From JACMLD01 sp047602295 (GTDB taxonomy: Bacteria; Bacteroidota; Bacteroidia; Chitinophagales; Chitinophagaceae): a DNA stretch of 64,000 nt. The notes below the pieces were generated by a model that was given only the letters and a program-made list of their open reading frames with translations, was not told where the DNA came from and searched no databases. A program made the position numbers and the translations under genes. The stretch spans positions 496,001-560,000 of the forward strand of contig JASGHP010000001.1 in assembly GCA_047602295.1 (NCBI GenBank), written 5' to 3'. Below, in pieces: positions 32,716 through 41,921 of the stretch. Positions within the stretch are counted from its first letter, which is position 1. Every line of letters begins with the position of its first letter.

Positions 32716-35700
32716 ATGTACCAACGTTTACTCCTACTCTTAAACGTGTTGCTTATTTCAGGTGCCTTAACGGCCCAGAATGTAATGACTCCGAACGATC
32801 CGTGTTATAAATATGATGCTTCTGCAACATTAGGTTCACCAACAAACCCTGTTATTCCCGGTCCCGGTATTATTTCGAAATGGGTACATGACCCAATACA
32901 AAGTGTAAATACATCACACAGAAGCTCTGGCACTTGCCCAAGAAATTGTCCCGATACTATCGGGAGTAATGGCTTTGATCAAAGCACTTATAAATGTTAT
33001 TTCATTGGACGGACTGCGTACCGACTGCGTTTCCCCATCAACTATAACCCGGCCAATAAATATCCGGCGATTGTGTTTTTACATGGAGCGGGTGAAGCAG
33101 CATTTGCATCCCAGCCACACAACAGTGATGCAAACAGGGAAAACCAGGACCAGCTTTACTGGGGCGCCCAACTATTTGAACAGCGCATGGTACAAGGTGA
33201 GTGGAATGGGTTTTTATTATTTCCTCAGTTAATGGACAATTCGTCTCAGTGGGATAATAATGTTTTCCCGGACATTAACCGGGTACTGGATACCCTGCAA
33301 AAATACAATGGACTGGATCCTGACAGGGTAATCACCATGGGACTTTCTGCAGGAGGATTTGGTACCGCTGTTTATGCATATTACTATCCGCAACGTATTG
33401 CTTCTGTTATATCAGCCAACCCTAAGTTTATACAGAGTCTTATCGGACCCGATTCAATAAAAAGCCTCTTACAAATTCCCATCTACATGGCATGCGGTGG
33501 TATAGATGTTGGCCCATATCCCTCAAATGTGATGCAGTTTCGCGACAGTGTGGCTTTAAAAGGAGGAAATATCTATATCGGTTATAATCCAACAGTTGGT
33601 CATTCATCCTGGACGCCACAGTGGAATGAAACAGACATCAATAATCATTTTTTGATAAGCACTTACTGGAATAGCGCCCATAAAGCGCAGCCATTGCTGT
33701 ATTTCCAAAACAGCCAATTCTGCATCGATTCTCCTATTAACGCAAAAATGGGAATCACTGATGGCTTTTACGCGTATGAATGGCAATTTAATGGTGGCGG
33801 CGGATTTACTACAATCTCTGGCGCAACTTCTAACACGTATACTGCCACAGCAGCAGGAGCTTATCGTGTACATTTTATGCGCACAAGTACATCAGGTTGG
33901 TCCGACTGGACACCAACTCCCGTTGTTATAAGCACAAAAAAATGTACCCTTTCAGATACAGCTTTTGTTGAGCATTTTGAAACAACACCTATCAATCCTT
34001 ATATCACATGGGCAGGTAATTCGGCTGGTAACTCTCCTTATTTTAAAGGAAATTATGATTGCCAGAATGGTGTTTTCATAAACAGTACAGAAGTATTTAC
34101 ACAAGATGCAACAGGACGACTGGGTGGTACTTTTATGCTGAATAACACTACCGCAGCATCCAACTGTACCTATTACTCCGGTGACCAGGTTTGGCGTACT
34201 TATTACCCAGCCACTGTTATGCCCAATACAGACTATACGCTAAACTTTTATATGGGCAATAATCATACACTGGCACAATCCAATCCAACCTCAACCATTA
34301 CACAACTGGTACCCAAAATAAATGGTGTTGCTTTAACAGCAGTGCCTGCGCAAACTAACTTGGTAGGGGATATCAGTTGGAAGAAATACAGCTATACTTG
34401 GAATTCGGGTAGTGTAAACTATGCAGAAATTGCCATCACCAATAATACTGCCACGGGTACTGGTAATGATTTTGTGTTGGATGAAATCTCTTTGGTAAAA
34501 TCTACGCCCACCGTAATGCCCGCAGGCGTTAATACAAGACTATGGGCAAAAGCTGATAAAATTGGTAGTGTTGATGGCAATATTGTGAAGGCTTGGACTA
34601 ATAACGATGTAAATGGCAATAATTTATTGCAAAACACACCTACCAGAGAGCCAATATTTAAAAACAATAGTACAGACAATATTAACTTTAATCCCGCAGT
34701 TGCATATTCAAATGTAACGTTTACTACAAATTTTGTAAGTGGTGGATTTGCTACAAACGGCCAGGTACACAGTTCTGTGCATGCTTATTTTGTTTTGAAA
34801 GCAAAGAGCATTTCTTCGGGACAAACTATATTTTCTGAAGGCCGGTCTTCGGGCACAACCACAGGTACACTTAGTTTCACGACAGGTACAAATGGTGCAG
34901 TAACTTTCAATGCAGGCACAGGCGGCAATTTGCTTTCATCAAATAATAATATGAATGATTTAAATAAGCCTACCTTATGGACACTAAGTAAAGATAATAC
35001 CAATGGTACTGGTGATGGCAATAAACAAGATATCAGGAAAAATGGTGCTGTTATCGCTACTTCATCAAGCACTAGTACATTTACAACTGGCACAAACAAT
35101 ATCTTCCGCCTGGGTGCCATACCAACATCTAACGCAGGTACATTTAATGGTAATATAGCAGAAGTTATTTACCTGATGGACACAACCCTTAATGCGGCTA
35201 CTGAAAACAAGTTAGAGTCTTACCTGGCTGTTAAATATGGTATAACATTAGGGTATAAAGCTAAGCCTGTTGCATACACAGCATCAGACGGTACGGTTAT
35301 CTGGCCTTTAACAAACTCAGCATACCATTCAGACGTATTTGGTATTGGCGTAGATAGTTTATCCGGCTTGTTTCAAACAACTTCAAACAGCGCAAATTCT
35401 GGAAGCGGCGATGGCACAGGTCAGTCAGCAAGAGGTAACCTGGTTTTGTCTGTTAATGCAGCAACCACACTTGGTGATAAAGATTTTCTAATGATTGGTA
35501 GCGACTCTGCCAGCCTTAGCCAATCAACAATAACAGCAGGTCAGGCAACAGCTGTAGCGGTAGGCAGCACACGTGTAGGCAGAAAATGGAAAGTGGTAAA
35601 TACGGGAAATGTTGGAAAAGTTGATCTTAGTTTTGATACTACCGGCCTCAACAACCAGGTGGGCGGAGCTGTGGTAAACAATTATGCGCTGATGATAGAC

Positions 35701-36393
35701 AATGATGGTGACGGCAATTTTGCTACCGGCACTACTACTTTCTTTACTGCTAAAAGCGCTTCCGGTAAAAAGATATTCTTTACTGGTGCTACGCTGAATA
35801 ATGGTGTTGTGTTTACAATTCTTACCAATTTATCTACTGCTTTGCCTGCTGTTTGGTTGGGCTTTACGGCAAACGCAGTAAACGGGGATGCATTGCTGAA
35901 TTGGAAAACAAGCAATGAGATTAATGTAGATTATTATGTGGTTGAGCATTCTTACAATGGGATTAGCTTCTCTGCAATTGGAAGTGTAACTGCTAATAAT
36001 AACAGCGACGTAAATAATTACAACTATACAGACAAAGGCTTATCTGCTGGCATTCACTACTACCGCATCCGCAGGGTTGATAAAGATGGTAAGAGTGAAT
36101 ACAGCGAAACAAAAACTGTTAAGATTGCAACAGCAGGCGCCAATGTACAAATAAGACCAAACCCGGTTGTAGGCTCTACACTTACATTAGCAGTAGCAGT
36201 GCCACAAGCCAGCAAAACAATGGTACAGATAATGAGTGTTGACGGCAAAGTGCTGATGCAAAAACAAGTTAACCTTGCTATGGGCAGCAACCTGGTAACG
36301 CTGGATGTTAGCTATGTTCCTTCTGGCATGTACTTACTGCAAGTACAACTGAAAGATGGAGCAGTTACTCAAAAATTCATCAGGCAACATTGA
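32716..36393 (+). CDS. T9SS-secreted multidomain esterase-like protein, paralogue 2
   Basis: A 1225-residue protein with the same architecture as its upstream neighbour: signal peptide (cleavage after GALTAQ), alpha/beta-hydrolase with FLHGAGEAA, Ser211 (GLSAGG), Asp264 (GGIDVG) and His296 (VGHSSW), Ig-like, jelly-roll and concanavalin-like regions, FN3-like domain and T9SS tail. An insertion after residue about 75 (SGTCPRNCPDTIGSNG) carries two cysteines not present in paralogue 1. The last 180 residues are almost identical between the two, while the catalytic domain has diverged, which suggests different substrates or recent gene conversion at the 3' end. The polymer attacked is unknown. 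Confidence 0.85.
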   Translation: MYQRLLLLLNVLLISGALTAQNVMTPNDPCYKYDASATLGSPTNPVIPGPGIISKWVHDPIQSVNTSHRSSGTCPRNCPDTIGSNGFDQSTYKCYFIGRTAYRLRFPINYNPANKYPAIVFLHGAGEAAFASQPHNSDANRENQDQLYWGAQLFEQRMVQGEWNGFLLFPQLMDNSSQWDNNVFPDINRVLDTLQKYNGLDPDRVITMGLSAGGFGTAVYAYYYPQRIASVISANPKFIQSLIGPDSIKSLLQIPIYMACGGIDVGPYPSNVMQFRDSVALKGGNIYIGYNPTVGHSSWTPQWNETDINNHFLISTYWNSAHKAQPLLYFQNSQFCIDSPINAKMGITDGFYAYEWQFNGGGGFTTISGATSNTYTATAAGAYRVHFMRTSTSGWSDWTPTPVVISTKKCTLSDTAFVEHFETTPINPYITWAGNSAGNSPYFKGNYDCQNGVFINSTEVFTQDATGRLGGTFMLNNTTAASNCTYYSGDQVWRTYYPATVMPNTDYTLNFYMGNNHTLAQSNPTSTITQLVPKINGVALTAVPAQTNLVGDISWKKYSYTWNSGSVNYAEIAITNNTATGTGNDFVLDEISLVKSTPTVMPAGVNTRLWAKADKIGSVDGNIVKAWTNNDVNGNNLLQNTPTREPIFKNNSTDNINFNPAVAYSNVTFTTNFVSGGFATNGQVHSSVHAYFVLKAKSISSGQTIFSEGRSSGTTTGTLSFTTGTNGAVTFNAGTGGNLLSSNNNMNDLNKPTLWTLSKDNTNGTGDGNKQDIRKNGAVIATSSSTSTFTTGTNNIFRLGAIPTSNAGTFNGNIAEVIYLMDTTLNAATENKLESYLAVKYGITLGYKAKPVAYTASDGTVIWPLTNSAYHSDVFGIGVDSLSGLFQTTSNSANSGSGDGTGQSARGNLVLSVNAATTLGDKDFLMIGSDSASLSQSTITAGQATAVAVGSTRVGRKWKVVNTGNVGKVDLSFDTTGLNNQVGGAVVNNYALMIDNDGDGNFATGTTTFFTAKSASGKKIFFTGATLNNGVVFTILTNLSTALPAVWLGFTANAVNGDALLNWKTSNEINVDYYVVEHSYNGISFSAIGSVTANNNSDVNNYNYTDKGLSAGIHYYRIRRVDKDGKSEYSETKTVKIATAGANVQIRPNPVVGSTLTLAVAVPQASKTMVQIMSVDGKVLMQKQVNLAMGSNLVTLDVSYVPSGMYLLQVQLKDGAVTQKFIRQH

Positions 36394-36414
36394 TTACGAT
36401 AAACCACCAATAAC

Positions 36415-36442
36415 AAACGGCCTTGCAATTGCAGGGCCGTTT
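36415..36442. terminator. Terminator of paralogue 2, covarying with that of paralogue 1
   Basis: AAACGGCCTTGCAATTGCAG pairs with its own 3' half (GGGCCGTTT). Compared with the 32233-32270 hairpin, stem pairs T-A and C-G have become C-G and T-A, so the structure was kept while the sequence changed. It serves two convergent genes. Confidence 0.7.
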
Positions 36443-36460
36443 TGCTTTATTAAAATTTTT

Positions 36461-37462
36461 CTACTGCTTTACTTCCTGCATTTTTAATACATCTTTTAAA
36501 TAAGCAGCAACGGCATCTTGTACACCTTGCACATCCTGCGATTTTATATAAGAGCCCAACACGTGATTGCCGGTTTTGGGCATTGCCTGTTTGCGTTTTA
36601 CATCGGGTGGCGTGCCAAGTTCATCATACATCTTTAGCATGGCATCTACTTTCACCACATCGTCCTGGTGTGTGGAGTCTTTATAGTAATACAATAGCAG
36701 TGTTGGTTGTTTTACTTTGGCAAATGTTTCCGGCACCATGCTGGTCTCCAGCATCTCTTGCAAAGCAGCAGTGCCTTTAAATGGATAACGGTAATACCAA
36801 TACTGTTTGTAAATAGGCCTTGTATCATCTGCTACTTTGTGGTCATTGCCAGTAACGAGTTCAGCTATTTTTGTTCCCCAATGATTGTTTAGTAAAAAAG
36901 CTTTGTCGTTATTAATAGCAATATTGGGCGACAATAATACAATTGCATACACATCGTTGGGATAAGCTGCTGCCAATTGCAATGCATTTGTGCCACCGGT
37001 AGAGCAACCCATTAGTATTACTTTGTTGCCTAATTGTTTACCAATAGCAAGCGCTTGTTTAGCAGATTCCCAATTTTTTTCTGCAGTTAAATTCATCATT
37101 GGCTCTGTAGTGTCTATACCATGCTCTGCCAAACGGCTTAAGTAAAGATTGCAGCCAAATTCTTTTGCAATGTTTTTATGTACGGGATCTCCTTCTGCCT
37201 GCGATGAAGAAAAGCCATGCAGATAGACTAGGGAGTAATCAGTTTTATTTTTTAGCGAATCATTCACCCAAATAATCCTGGCTTCATTGTCTGGTTTTAG
37301 TTTATGTTGTGCTTCGTTTGCTTTTACATATGCTTCCAGTGCCAGAGGTGCAGCAGGCACTTGCGGCATAGTCTTTTCATAGGTAGGTGTTTCAGGACTA
37401 GGACCAGCCATATAACCGGCTACCAATACAACTGGTATTGCCAGCAACCATTTTTTAGCCAT
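36461..37462 (-). CDS. Alpha/beta hydrolase, exported or membrane-anchored
   Basis: A 333-residue hydrolase with an N-terminal hydrophobic segment (MAKKWLLAIPVVLVAGYMAG) that is a signal peptide or anchor. The fold shows LVYLHGFSSSQAEGDP (oxyanion loop HGF), nucleophile Ser in MGCSTGGTNAL (about 155), and a C-terminal GNHVLGSY with the catalytic His; the acid is probably in YYKDSTHQDD. It resembles carboxylesterase or monoglyceride-lipase-type enzymes. It is convergent to the T9SS esterase pair; no shared regulation is visible. Confidence 0.82.
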   Translation of the reverse strand: MAKKWLLAIPVVLVAGYMAGPSPETPTYEKTMPQVPAAPLALEAYVKANEAQHKLKPDNEARIIWVNDSLKNKTDYSLVYLHGFSSSQAEGDPVHKNIAKEFGCNLYLSRLAEHGIDTTEPMMNLTAEKNWESAKQALAIGKQLGNKVILMGCSTGGTNALQLAAAYPNDVYAIVLLSPNIAINNDKAFLLNNHWGTKIAELVTGNDHKVADDTRPIYKQYWYYRYPFKGTAALQEMLETSMVPETFAKVKQPTLLLYYYKDSTHQDDVVKVDAMLKMYDELGTPPDVKRKQAMPKTGNHVLGSYIKSQDVQGVQDAVAAYLKDVLKMQEVKQ

Positions 37463-37614
37463 AAGAAAAAGAATTTTATACCGTTAAGTTAATGAGATAT
37501 TCTTTGCCATGCTGTGATCTTATTGCTATTGAGAAAAGGCGCTCGTTAAAAGCTGCTTAAGCGTTGTGTACTCATGATAAAATGATTACATTGGGCTACT
37601 TAAAACAATACTGC

Positions 37615-38736
37615 ATGCTTTCTCCCCAACGCTATACTGCCCTTGATGTTTTCAGAGGAATGACAGTCTGTTTCATGATTATTGTAAATACATCTGGCAA
37701 TGGGCCTACCACATTTTCTCCGTTAATGCATGCATCCTGGCATGGCTTTACACCAACCGATTTGGTTTTTCCTTCTTTTCTTTTTGCAGTGGGTAATGCC
37801 ATGAGTTTTGTGATGCTGAAATGGCAAACGCAACCAGCATCAAAAGTGCTTATCAAAATATTTAAACGTACTGCACTTATTTTTTTATTGGGCTATCTCA
37901 TGTACTGGTTTCCTTTTTTTAAGTTTGACAAAGCCCACAACATGGTGTCTTTTCCTATTTCACAAACACGCATATTGGGCGTTTTGCAACGTATAGCTCT
38001 TTGCTATGGCATTGCAGCATTGTTGTTCTATTACCTGAAGCCTAAAACAGTTGTATACATTGCTATTGGTTTGCTATTGTTGTATTGGGGTTTGTTGATT
38101 TGGTTTGGCCAGCCGGGCAGTGAATTAACTATGACAGGCAATGCAGGCATCTCGTTCGATAAATGGCTGATGGGCGAAGGGCATATGTACCACGGAGAAG
38201 GAATTGCTTTTGACCCTGAAGGATGGCTAAGCACTTTACCTGCTATTGGAAACGTGGTAGCGGGTTATATGGTGGGTCGCTTTGTGCAACAAAAAGGAAA
38301 TACATACGAAGGGCTTACAAAGTTGCTATTAACCGGAGCTGCATTGGTATTTATTGCCTGGTGCTGGAATTTCTTTCTGCCTATCAACAAAAAATTGTGG
38401 ACAGGTTCATTTGTGCTCTACACTGTTGGCTTGGATTGCATGATTCTTCCCGCAATTATTTACACCATAGATTTCTGGGGCAAAAGAAGCTGGACACCAT
38501 TTTTTGAAGTGTTTGGCAGGAACACTTTATTCATCTATCTCTTAAGCGAAGTGGGTGCCACCATTCTTTACCTGGTACCTGTAGGGAAAATGTCTTTGTT
38601 TGGATGGTTGTATAAAAATGTTTTCAGCCTTACAGGTGCTTATACCGGTGCCTTCTTATTTGCTGTTGCCTGGATGTTGTTTTGCTGGCTGGTGGGTTAT
38701 ATTATGGACAAGAAAAAGATTTACATTAAAGTGTAA
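37615..38736 (+). CDS. NagX/DUF5009-type membrane acyltransferase (heparan-alpha-glucosaminide N-acetyltransferase-like)
   Basis: A multi-pass membrane protein of about 373 residues with ten or so helices. The family opening YTALDVFRGMTVCFMIIVNTSG and the conserved H in MHASWHGFTPTDLVFPSFLFAVG (seen in parts) match DUF1624/DUF5009 acyltransferases, which transfer acetyl groups across the membrane to amino sugars. Start 37615 (MLSPQRYTALDVFRGM) is chosen by comparison with the family; in-frame 37582 (ATG) and 37564 (TTG) are longer alternatives. The stop codon is followed after 3 bp by ATGTCTGATGT words (38740 on). Confidence 0.82.
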   Translation: MLSPQRYTALDVFRGMTVCFMIIVNTSGNGPTTFSPLMHASWHGFTPTDLVFPSFLFAVGNAMSFVMLKWQTQPASKVLIKIFKRTALIFLLGYLMYWFPFFKFDKAHNMVSFPISQTRILGVLQRIALCYGIAALLFYYLKPKTVVYIAIGLLLLYWGLLIWFGQPGSELTMTGNAGISFDKWLMGEGHMYHGEGIAFDPEGWLSTLPAIGNVVAGYMVGRFVQQKGNTYEGLTKLLLTGAALVFIAWCWNFFLPINKKLWTGSFVLYTVGLDCMILPAIIYTIDFWGKRSWTPFFEVFGRNTLFIYLLSEVGATILYLVPVGKMSLFGWLYKNVFSLTGAYTGAFLFAVAWMLFCWLVGYIMDKKKIYIKV

Positions 38737-38739
38737 CGA

Positions 38740-38770
38740 ATGTCTGATGTGAGGATGTCTGATTTGATGG
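38740..38770 (+). repeat. ATGTCTGATGT word repeat after a stop codon
   Basis: ATGTCTGATGTGAGGATGTC then TGATTTGATGG starts 3 bp after the stop codon of the acyltransferase gene. It is the same word family as 20524-20696. No inverse partner was found in the 254-bp spacer, so this copy may be a decayed half. Confidence 0.6.
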
Positions 38771-38854
38771 AGCGAAGAATAATGTATTAGCCCAGCTTTT
38801 TTCTTCTCAGGTTTTTTATTCTGCCTTATTGCGCTGATGTGCATACATAGCATT

Positions 38855-38877
38855 AACCCGGGCTTATAGCCCGGGTT
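38855..38877. repeat. REP-like palindrome in a convergent spacer
   Basis: AACCCGGGCT-TAT-AGCCCGGGTT forms a perfect 10-bp stem with a 3-nt loop, flanked by TACATA/TATGTA words that extend it loosely. There is no T-run, so it is a REP-like palindrome or a transcript-stabilising hairpin rather than an intrinsic terminator. Nothing else was recognised between 38771 and 38990. Confidence 0.6.
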
Positions 38878-38990
38878 ATGTATATTATTCCCTTTGGGCA
38901 TTTCTCTTCTATCTTTTACCTTTCCATCACGCATATCATTAATCAATCAGCTTCTCCAAATCTCTAATTCCAAATTCCTCTCCAACCAAC

Positions 38991-41753
38991 CTAAAATCCT
39001 TTCTTCTTTCCATCTCCGCTGCCTGCTGCATTCTTATTAAAATCGCCGGCATAGATCATTATCAGTTTAGATTCATCAAAGTATTTGCGCAATGCTGTAT
39101 TTACAGTTGCCAAATTCAAAGCTTTCACTTTGTTTTCAAAACTGGTAAAATCATCTAATTGTTTATCATCGCGGAGGTAATTGCGCAGCAGGTTTGCCAA
39201 AAATGAATTTGATCCCAACTGGGTTTTATTTTGTTCCTGCCAACTGGCAATTGATTTTTTTAACTCGTCTTCTGTAAATCCGCTTGTCTTTGCTTTGGTA
39301 ATTTCCTGGTGCAATGCAGAATCAAGCCGGCCCTGGTAAAGCGGGTTAAAGATGGCATATAAACCCCAACTGCCTGCATTGAATTTAGGATCTGCCCCAA
39401 CAAAACTACCTGCGCCATAGCTCATGCCTTCTTTTTCTCGCAGGCGTTGTGGTATGCGTGATGAAAGAAAAGCACCGCCACCCAATAACTCGTTTGCCAT
39501 AAATACAGCTGCGTAATCAGGATTTTTTTCAGAAATATTGAGGTTGATATTTCCAATGGCCGCTGCATTGGTTTTGTCGGGCGTGTTTATATTTTCAACA
39601 CTGCCTGGTATATCAAAATATTTTGTTTCCACTTCACTATAGGGAGATTTGCTGGTCCAGGCTCCAAGCGATTTCTCTAAGAAATCTGTAATCTGCTTTT
39701 TATCCAATTCACCTACAAATGAGGCAATGGAATTATTAGCGCCATAAAAATCATCGTAATACTTTTTTACATCGTCCAGTTTTACAGCTTCTAAATCTGC
39801 CAGGCTTTCATCTATATCTGATGCATAATTGGGGTGCCCTTTTGGATATTTACTGCTAAGCTTGCCTACTTTATTTTGCGCAAGTGCCATTGGCTCATTG
39901 CGATTGGCTTCATAATCAGCTTTGGTATCCAGTTTTATTTTTGCAAATTCATCTGAATCAAATTTTGGATGCTTCAATAAATCGTCCACCATTGCCAATG
40001 CAGCCGCCAGGTTTTGCTTATCTGTACTTATACGAAGTGTCAGCACATCGGCCCCGCCATAAATATTGATATCTGTTTTTATTTTATCCAGCTCATCTGT
40101 TATTTGCTTCTTTGTTTTTGTTGTTGTTCCTGTCTTCAGCATTTTTGCAGCAACAGATGCTATTTCGTTTTTGCCATTCAGGTTGCTTTCATTGCCAAGC
40201 CTAAGTGTGATGACAGCATCTATTTTATCTCCCTTGGTTGGTTTTTGCAGCAATACATATTTGCCGCCATTTGCCAGTTTGCCATATTCTGTATTCTTCT
40301 TGATGTTTTCAATGGAGTTTTCAAATGCGGCCTTTTGTTCAGCAACTTCTTTTCCTTTATAGCCACTTAGCAGTTTTGCAATGTCTGGTGTTTCTGCTAC
40401 CACGGTACGGTCTGGGTTGGCTTCTGGTATAAACACACCATAAGTACGGTTAGATGTTTTATAATATTTTTTTGCCACATCCTGTACATCCTGCAACGTA
40501 AGTTTCTCTATCCGGTCTCTGTATAAAAACCATAAGCGCCAATCACCTCCGCCAATATATTCTGTTAGGTTGATGGCAAAATTGATAGGTTTATTATTGG
40601 TGTTTTCAATGTATTTAAGACGATTGTTTTTAGCTCTCTCCAAATCTTCCTGGGTAAAAGGCATACTGCCAATAGAATCCGCGGTTTGCAGCAATACCTG
40701 TTTGGCACTGTCTATATTTTTATCTTTTGGAACTTCTGTTTCAAAATAAGAAAAACCGGGATCGTATAACGACTGTGTATAAGCGCTTGTTTTGCTGGCC
40801 AGTTTTGTATCTATCAGTTTTTTGTAAAAAATTCCGGAAGGATTATTAGTAAGAATTTCCAGCAATACATCATTGGTGGCGTAATCTTTATCTGATAGTG
40901 ACGGTGTGTGATAACCCATGCCGATGTATTGTATATCACCTGTGCGGCGCAACATAACACTGCGTTCTCCATCTTGCGCAGGCTCTACCGTATAAGTGGG
41001 TTGCAACACACGCGTTGGTTTTGGTATGGGCCCAAAATATTGTTGTGCCTGGGTAAGTGCTTTTTTCTCGTCAAACTTTCCGGCAATTACCAATACAGCA
41101 TTGTCTGGTTGATAATATTTTTTATAAAATGCTTTAAGGTTTTCTGCTTTTACTCTTTCTATATCTTCTTTGCTGCCAATGGTGCTTTTGCCGTAATTGT
41201 GCCATAGAAACATAGAAGAAAGTATCCTTTCATTTAAAACGCCGCTGGGATAATTTTCACCCATTTCAAATTCATTGCGCACTACACTAAATTCTTTTTT
41301 CAACTCATCAGGCAGAATTTTTGAATTCACCATGCGATCTGCTTCCATATCCAAAGCCCAACGCAGGTTTTCATCTGAAGCGGAAAGTATTTCAAAATAA
41401 TTGGTGCGGTCGTACCATGTAGTGCCATTGGCGCTTGCACCTTTATCAGCAATTGCTTTTTTTATGTCGGTAAATTTTCCGCATTGCTTAAAAAGCATGT
41501 GTTCAATAAGGTGGGCCATGCCTGTTTCTCCATACCCTTCATGACGGCTGCCTACCTTATACACTATGTTTACTATAATATTTGTTTGCGACTGATCCGG
41601 AACAAGCAGTATGTGCAATCCGTTTGCAAGGCTGTATTCTTTTACACCTTCTACGGTGGTAACCAATGTGGGATTGGCTTGCTGGGCTTGCATATGCAGC
41701 CCACTAAGCATTAGCAGCAATGCTGCCAATGTTTGCATAAATAAGGTTTTCAT
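38991..41753 (-). CDS. M16 (insulinase/pitrilysin) family zinc metallopeptidase, exported
   Basis: A 920-residue protein with a signal peptide (cleavage after LHMQAQ). It has two tandem M16 halves. The N-terminal half carries the inverted zinc motif HLIEH (81-85) and the downstream glutamate in VRNEFEMGE (about Glu161), so it is catalytically complete. The C-terminal half (about 485-900) lacks HxxEH and contains LREKEGMSYGAGSFVG, the conserved Arg/Tyr substrate-binding pair. This is the usual active/inactive pairing in one chain and suggests a periplasmic peptidase that clears peptides. It is transcribed alone. Confidence 0.92.
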   Translation of the reverse strand: MKTLFMQTLAALLLMLSGLHMQAQQANPTLVTTVEGVKEYSLANGLHILLVPDQSQTNIIVNIVYKVGSRHEGYGETGMAHLIEHMLFKQCGKFTDIKKAIADKGASANGTTWYDRTNYFEILSASDENLRWALDMEADRMVNSKILPDELKKEFSVVRNEFEMGENYPSGVLNERILSSMFLWHNYGKSTIGSKEDIERVKAENLKAFYKKYYQPDNAVLVIAGKFDEKKALTQAQQYFGPIPKPTRVLQPTYTVEPAQDGERSVMLRRTGDIQYIGMGYHTPSLSDKDYATNDVLLEILTNNPSGIFYKKLIDTKLASKTSAYTQSLYDPGFSYFETEVPKDKNIDSAKQVLLQTADSIGSMPFTQEDLERAKNNRLKYIENTNNKPINFAINLTEYIGGGDWRLWFLYRDRIEKLTLQDVQDVAKKYYKTSNRTYGVFIPEANPDRTVVAETPDIAKLLSGYKGKEVAEQKAAFENSIENIKKNTEYGKLANGGKYVLLQKPTKGDKIDAVITLRLGNESNLNGKNEIASVAAKMLKTGTTTKTKKQITDELDKIKTDINIYGGADVLTLRISTDKQNLAAALAMVDDLLKHPKFDSDEFAKIKLDTKADYEANRNEPMALAQNKVGKLSSKYPKGHPNYASDIDESLADLEAVKLDDVKKYYDDFYGANNSIASFVGELDKKQITDFLEKSLGAWTSKSPYSEVETKYFDIPGSVENINTPDKTNAAAIGNINLNISEKNPDYAAVFMANELLGGGAFLSSRIPQRLREKEGMSYGAGSFVGADPKFNAGSWGLYAIFNPLYQGRLDSALHQEITKAKTSGFTEDELKKSIASWQEQNKTQLGSNSFLANLLRNYLRDDKQLDDFTSFENKVKALNLATVNTALRKYFDESKLIMIYAGDFNKNAAGSGDGKKKGF

Positions 41754-41921
41754 ACAACTTTTTCTTTAAAGTTACCGCTTTGCCATGGTATGGAATGAGA
41801 AAATAACCATTCCTTTTTTTGCTGCAAAGCCTGAAAACTGTTTCTTTGTAGCCCGTAACAGCAGCCTATTTGGTGTTGTTGCCATTAAAATTGCAATACA
41901 AATAAAAAATTATAACCAACC

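Noticed and set aside
38855..38877. Palindrome AACCCGGGCT-TAT-AGCCCGGGTT as an intrinsic terminator
   Set aside because: No T-run on either side; kept only as a REP-like palindrome.
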